Part shown: positions 6,045 through 7,520 of the stretch, piece by piece | Layout of the letters: each line of letters begins with the position of its first letter | Numbering within the stretch: position 1 is the first letter of the stretch | Assembly: GCA_934481325.1 (NCBI GenBank) | Contig: CAKSPL010000056.1 | Coordinates: 1 to 7,520 of the forward strand | Direction: 5' to 3' | Length of the DNA stretch: 7,520 bases | Origin: an uncultured Eubacteriales bacterium | GTDB taxonomy: Bacteria > Bacillota > Clostridia > Oscillospirales > CAG-272 | The notes under the pieces: generated by a model | What the model saw: only the letters and a program-made list of their open reading frames with translations | Told to the model about the DNA's origin: nothing | The model's database searches: none | Position numbers and translations under genes: made by a program

Positions 6045-7259
6045 ATGACGTTTGAACGCGACGAAAATACAGAGTGCGGCGTAGTGATTCGCGTTGTCGG
6101 TGTCGGCGGCGGCGGCAACAATGCGGTAAACCGTATGATCTCGGCAGGAATCCGCGGGGTGGAATTTGTAACGATCAATACCGATCGTCAGGCTCTTCAC
6201 AGATCCGACGCACCGGTGCAGATGATCATCGGTGAAAAAATCACCAAGGGCTTTGGTGCAGGTGCGGTGCCGGCAGTCGGCGCGCGTGCCGCTGAGGAAT
6301 CCCTGGAGGACATCAAGAAAATGCTGACGGGCGCGGATATGGTATTCGTGACCGCAGGTATGGGCGGCGGCACCGGCACGGGTGCGGCTCCTGTTGTGGC
6401 GCGCGTGGCGCACGAGATGGAGATTCTCACCATCGGTATCGTGACCAAGCCGTTTGCTTTTGAGGGCAGACAGCGGATGGACAAGGCAGAGAAGGGGATT
6501 AAGGAATTGCGTCAGTATGTGGACGCACTGGTTGTGATTCCGAACGAGAAGCTCAAAGAGGCTTCCTCTACCAAAATCACGCTGAGCAACGCTTTTGAAA
6601 TTGCCGATGACGTACTGCGCCGCGGTGTGCAGAGTATTTCGGAGCTGATTAACATTCCCGGCTTTATCAACCTGGACTTTGCGGATGTCACCACCGTGAT
6701 GAAAAACGCCGGCTATGCTCATATGGGTATGGGCGTTGCCACGGGTTCGGACAAGGCAAAGAATGCGGCACAGCTTGCCATTGCAAGCCCGTTGCTGGAC
6801 ACCTCCATTCACGGGGCAAAGGGCATTCTGATCAGCATCACCGCTTCCCGCGATGTGGGGCTGGAGGATGTGGATCTTGCTTCTTCTATGATCTCCGCCG
6901 AAGCACATCCCGATGCAAATGTGATCTGGGGCCTTTCCTTTGACGATACGCTGGAAGACGAGATGCGTGTCACGATTATCGCAACCGGCTTTGAAAAAGA
7001 GAAGGACGAACCGCAGCCTGTGGAAGAACCGAAGGCGGAAGAACCCACCCCGGCACCTGCCGTGCAGGAGACTCCTGCGCCTGCCGTAACCGAGGAGGTA
7101 AAGCCTCAGCCCGTGGCTGAGCCTGCTCCGGCAAAGCCTGCGGCACCGGCTCATCCCCCTGTGTACGATACGGACGGGGAGGATTCTTCGATTTCCGATG
7201 ATGAATTTGACTCGCTGATGAGCGTGTTCCGCGCTCGCGGCAGAGGGGACAGAAAGTAA
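6045..7259 (+). CDS. ftsZ: Cell division GTPase FtsZ
   Basis: Tubulin-like GTPase that polymerises into the Z-ring and recruits the divisome at midcell. 404 aa from ATG 6045. The globular GTPase/polymerisation core covers about residues 13-320: GGGGNNAVNRM (from Gly21), tubulin signature GGGTGTGAAP (107-116), KPFAFEGRQRM, and the T7 synergy loop NLDFADV (209-215) with Asp211 and Asp214, which complete the catalytic site of the neighbouring subunit. All core motifs are intact. Residues about 322-373 form a Pro/Glu/Ala-rich linker with 16 prolines, probably disordered, followed by an acidic stretch and a basic end. The C-terminal peptide reads SLMSVFRARGRGDRK and lacks the usual IPxFLR pattern. 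The gene sits 179 nt after murG with its own promoter and is closed by a strong terminator, so it can be expressed as a single-gene unit. ftsA, its common upstream neighbour, is absent here. Confidence 0.98.
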   Translation: MTFERDENTECGVVIRVVGVGGGGNNAVNRMISAGIRGVEFVTINTDRQALHRSDAPVQMIIGEKITKGFGAGAVPAVGARAAEESLEDIKKMLTGADMVFVTAGMGGGTGTGAAPVVARVAHEMEILTIGIVTKPFAFEGRQRMDKAEKGIKELRQYVDALVVIPNEKLKEASSTKITLSNAFEIADDVLRRGVQSISELINIPGFINLDFADVTTVMKNAGYAHMGMGVATGSDKAKNAAQLAIASPLLDTSIHGAKGILISITASRDVGLEDVDLASSMISAEAHPDANVIWGLSFDDTLEDEMRVTIIATGFEKEKDEPQPVEEPKAEEPTPAPAVQETPAPAVTEEVKPQPVAEPAPAKPAAPAHPPVYDTDGEDSSISDDEFDSLMSVFRARGRGDRK

Positions 7260-7274
7260 TTTCGGGTTCCGTAG

Positions 7275-7307
7275 AAAAAGGCAAACGCACAGCGTTTGCC
7301 TTTTTTT
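7275..7307 (+). terminator. Intrinsic terminator of ftsZ
   Basis: GGCAAACGC (7280-7288) pairs with GCGTTTGCC (7292-7300) around an ACA loop, followed by seven T residues (7301-7307). Five A residues before the stem can pair with the T-run, so it may also work for transcripts arriving on the - strand. It starts 16 nt past the ftsZ stop, a textbook position. Confidence 0.93.
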
Positions 7308-7463
7308 GCGGGACAGATTTTTATACGGTTCTTACGGGCTAATGAGTGCTCTACGGTATCGGTGCTTTTGATGAATATTTGCGGTATCGATTCTTTCGGC
7401 ACTTGCGGGATTGGTTATATATGCAGTGCTTGTGGCATCAATCCTTTTGGTGCGGCAGTTGTG
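7308..7463. other. Intergenic stretch between two terminators, no convincing gene
   Basis: This 156-nt segment lies between the ftsZ terminator and the orphan hairpin. No open frame here has a ribosome binding site or a recognisable product, and I found no well-spaced sigma-A promoter. Its visible content is the three degenerate repeats. A short non-coding RNA ending at the 7464-7509 hairpin is possible but unsupported beyond the layout. Confidence 0.4.
7353..7450 (+). repeat. Three degenerate copies of a ~19-nt motif in the intergenic tail
   Basis: Similar segments lie at 7353-7370 (ACGGTATCGGTGCTTTTG), 7381-7399 (GCGGTATCGATTCTTTCGG) and 7432-7450 (GTGGCATCAATCCTTTTGG). Differences are mainly C/T and A/G transitions, and each copy is followed within about 20 nt by a TTGCGG or TTGTGG. 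Spacing is irregular (28 and 51 nt). The + frame containing ATG 7371 stays open to the window edge and reads repeated CGI-x-x-FG, but has no ribosome binding site. The origin and role are unknown. Confidence 0.45.
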
Positions 7464-7509
7464 GAACGCCCCCTCGCGGAAAATCCGCGAGGGGGCGTTC
7501 TTATTTGCA
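7464..7509 (+). terminator. Very strong 17-bp hairpin, likely a terminator of an unidentified transcript
   Basis: The 17-nt arms 7464-7480 (GAACGCCCCCTCGCGGA) and 7484-7500 (its exact reverse complement) enclose an AAA loop. The + strand continues TTATTTGC, giving a T-rich though interrupted tail (TTCTTATTT counting the end of the stem). The - strand side continues CACAACTG with no T-run, so + orientation is favoured. No protein gene lies between it and the ftsZ terminator. It may be a back-up ftsZ terminator, the end of a small RNA, or a dispersed palindromic repeat. Confidence 0.6.
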
Positions 7510-7520
7510 GGGAAATCAGC

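Noticed and set aside
6024..7154. Long - strand open frame antisense to ftsZ.
   Set aside because: His/Arg/Cys-rich composition typical of a shadow frame; ftsZ on the other strand is unambiguous.
7371..7520. Open + strand frame from ATG 7371 to the right edge, reading a Cys/Gly-rich peptide with repeated CGI-x-x-FG.
   Set aside because: No ribosome binding site precedes the ATG, the later codons are simply the translated terminator hairpin, and the frame is open at the edge so no length can be judged.
1..7520. Search by eye for CRISPR repeats, transposase genes, terminal inverted repeats, tRNA and rRNA.
   Set aside because: Nothing matching was seen; the window is ordinary core-genome sequence.

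Overview
The window is a stretch of a bacterial dcw (division and cell wall) cluster. All recognisable genes are on the + strand: murE (5' end outside the window), murF, mraY, ftsW, murG and ftsZ. Protein motifs, strong AGGAGG/GGGAGG ribosome binding sites, a GTG start, and the order murE-murF-mraY-ftsW-murG-ftsZ suggest a Gram-positive-lineage bacterium, most likely a moderately GC-rich member of the Clostridia (Bacillota). That placement is an inference from gene content and motif style, not a database result.

Layout: positions 1-5865 hold five tightly packed genes (murE/murF overlap by 11 nt, murF/mraY share GTGA, mraY/ftsW are 2 nt apart, ftsW/murG share ATGA), almost certainly one operon with translational coupling. 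A perfect 11-bp stem-loop starts on the last base of the murG stop codon. A 179-nt AT-rich gap (5866-6044) follows, with a good sigma-A-type promoter, a direct repeat and a small leader hairpin. Then comes ftsZ (6045-7259) with a strong intrinsic terminator (7275-7307). The last ~210 nt carry no convincing gene; they hold three degenerate copies of a ~19-nt motif and a second, very strong 17-bp hairpin near the right edge.

Functionally the genes form the lipid II pathway and the divisome core. MurE and MurF complete the UDP-MurNAc-pentapeptide in the cytoplasm, MraY moves it onto undecaprenyl phosphate (lipid I), MurG adds GlcNAc (lipid II), FtsW polymerises glycan at the septum, and FtsZ organises the division ring. 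murD, murC, murB, ftsQ/divIB and ftsA, often found inside such clusters, are absent from the visible interval.

I see no mobile element, CRISPR array, tRNA, rRNA or novel multi-gene system. The points worth a second look are modest: an atypical FtsZ C-terminal tail, a DNCR variant of the MurE DNPR motif, the ftsZ control region, and the orphan hairpin with degenerate repeats at the right end.
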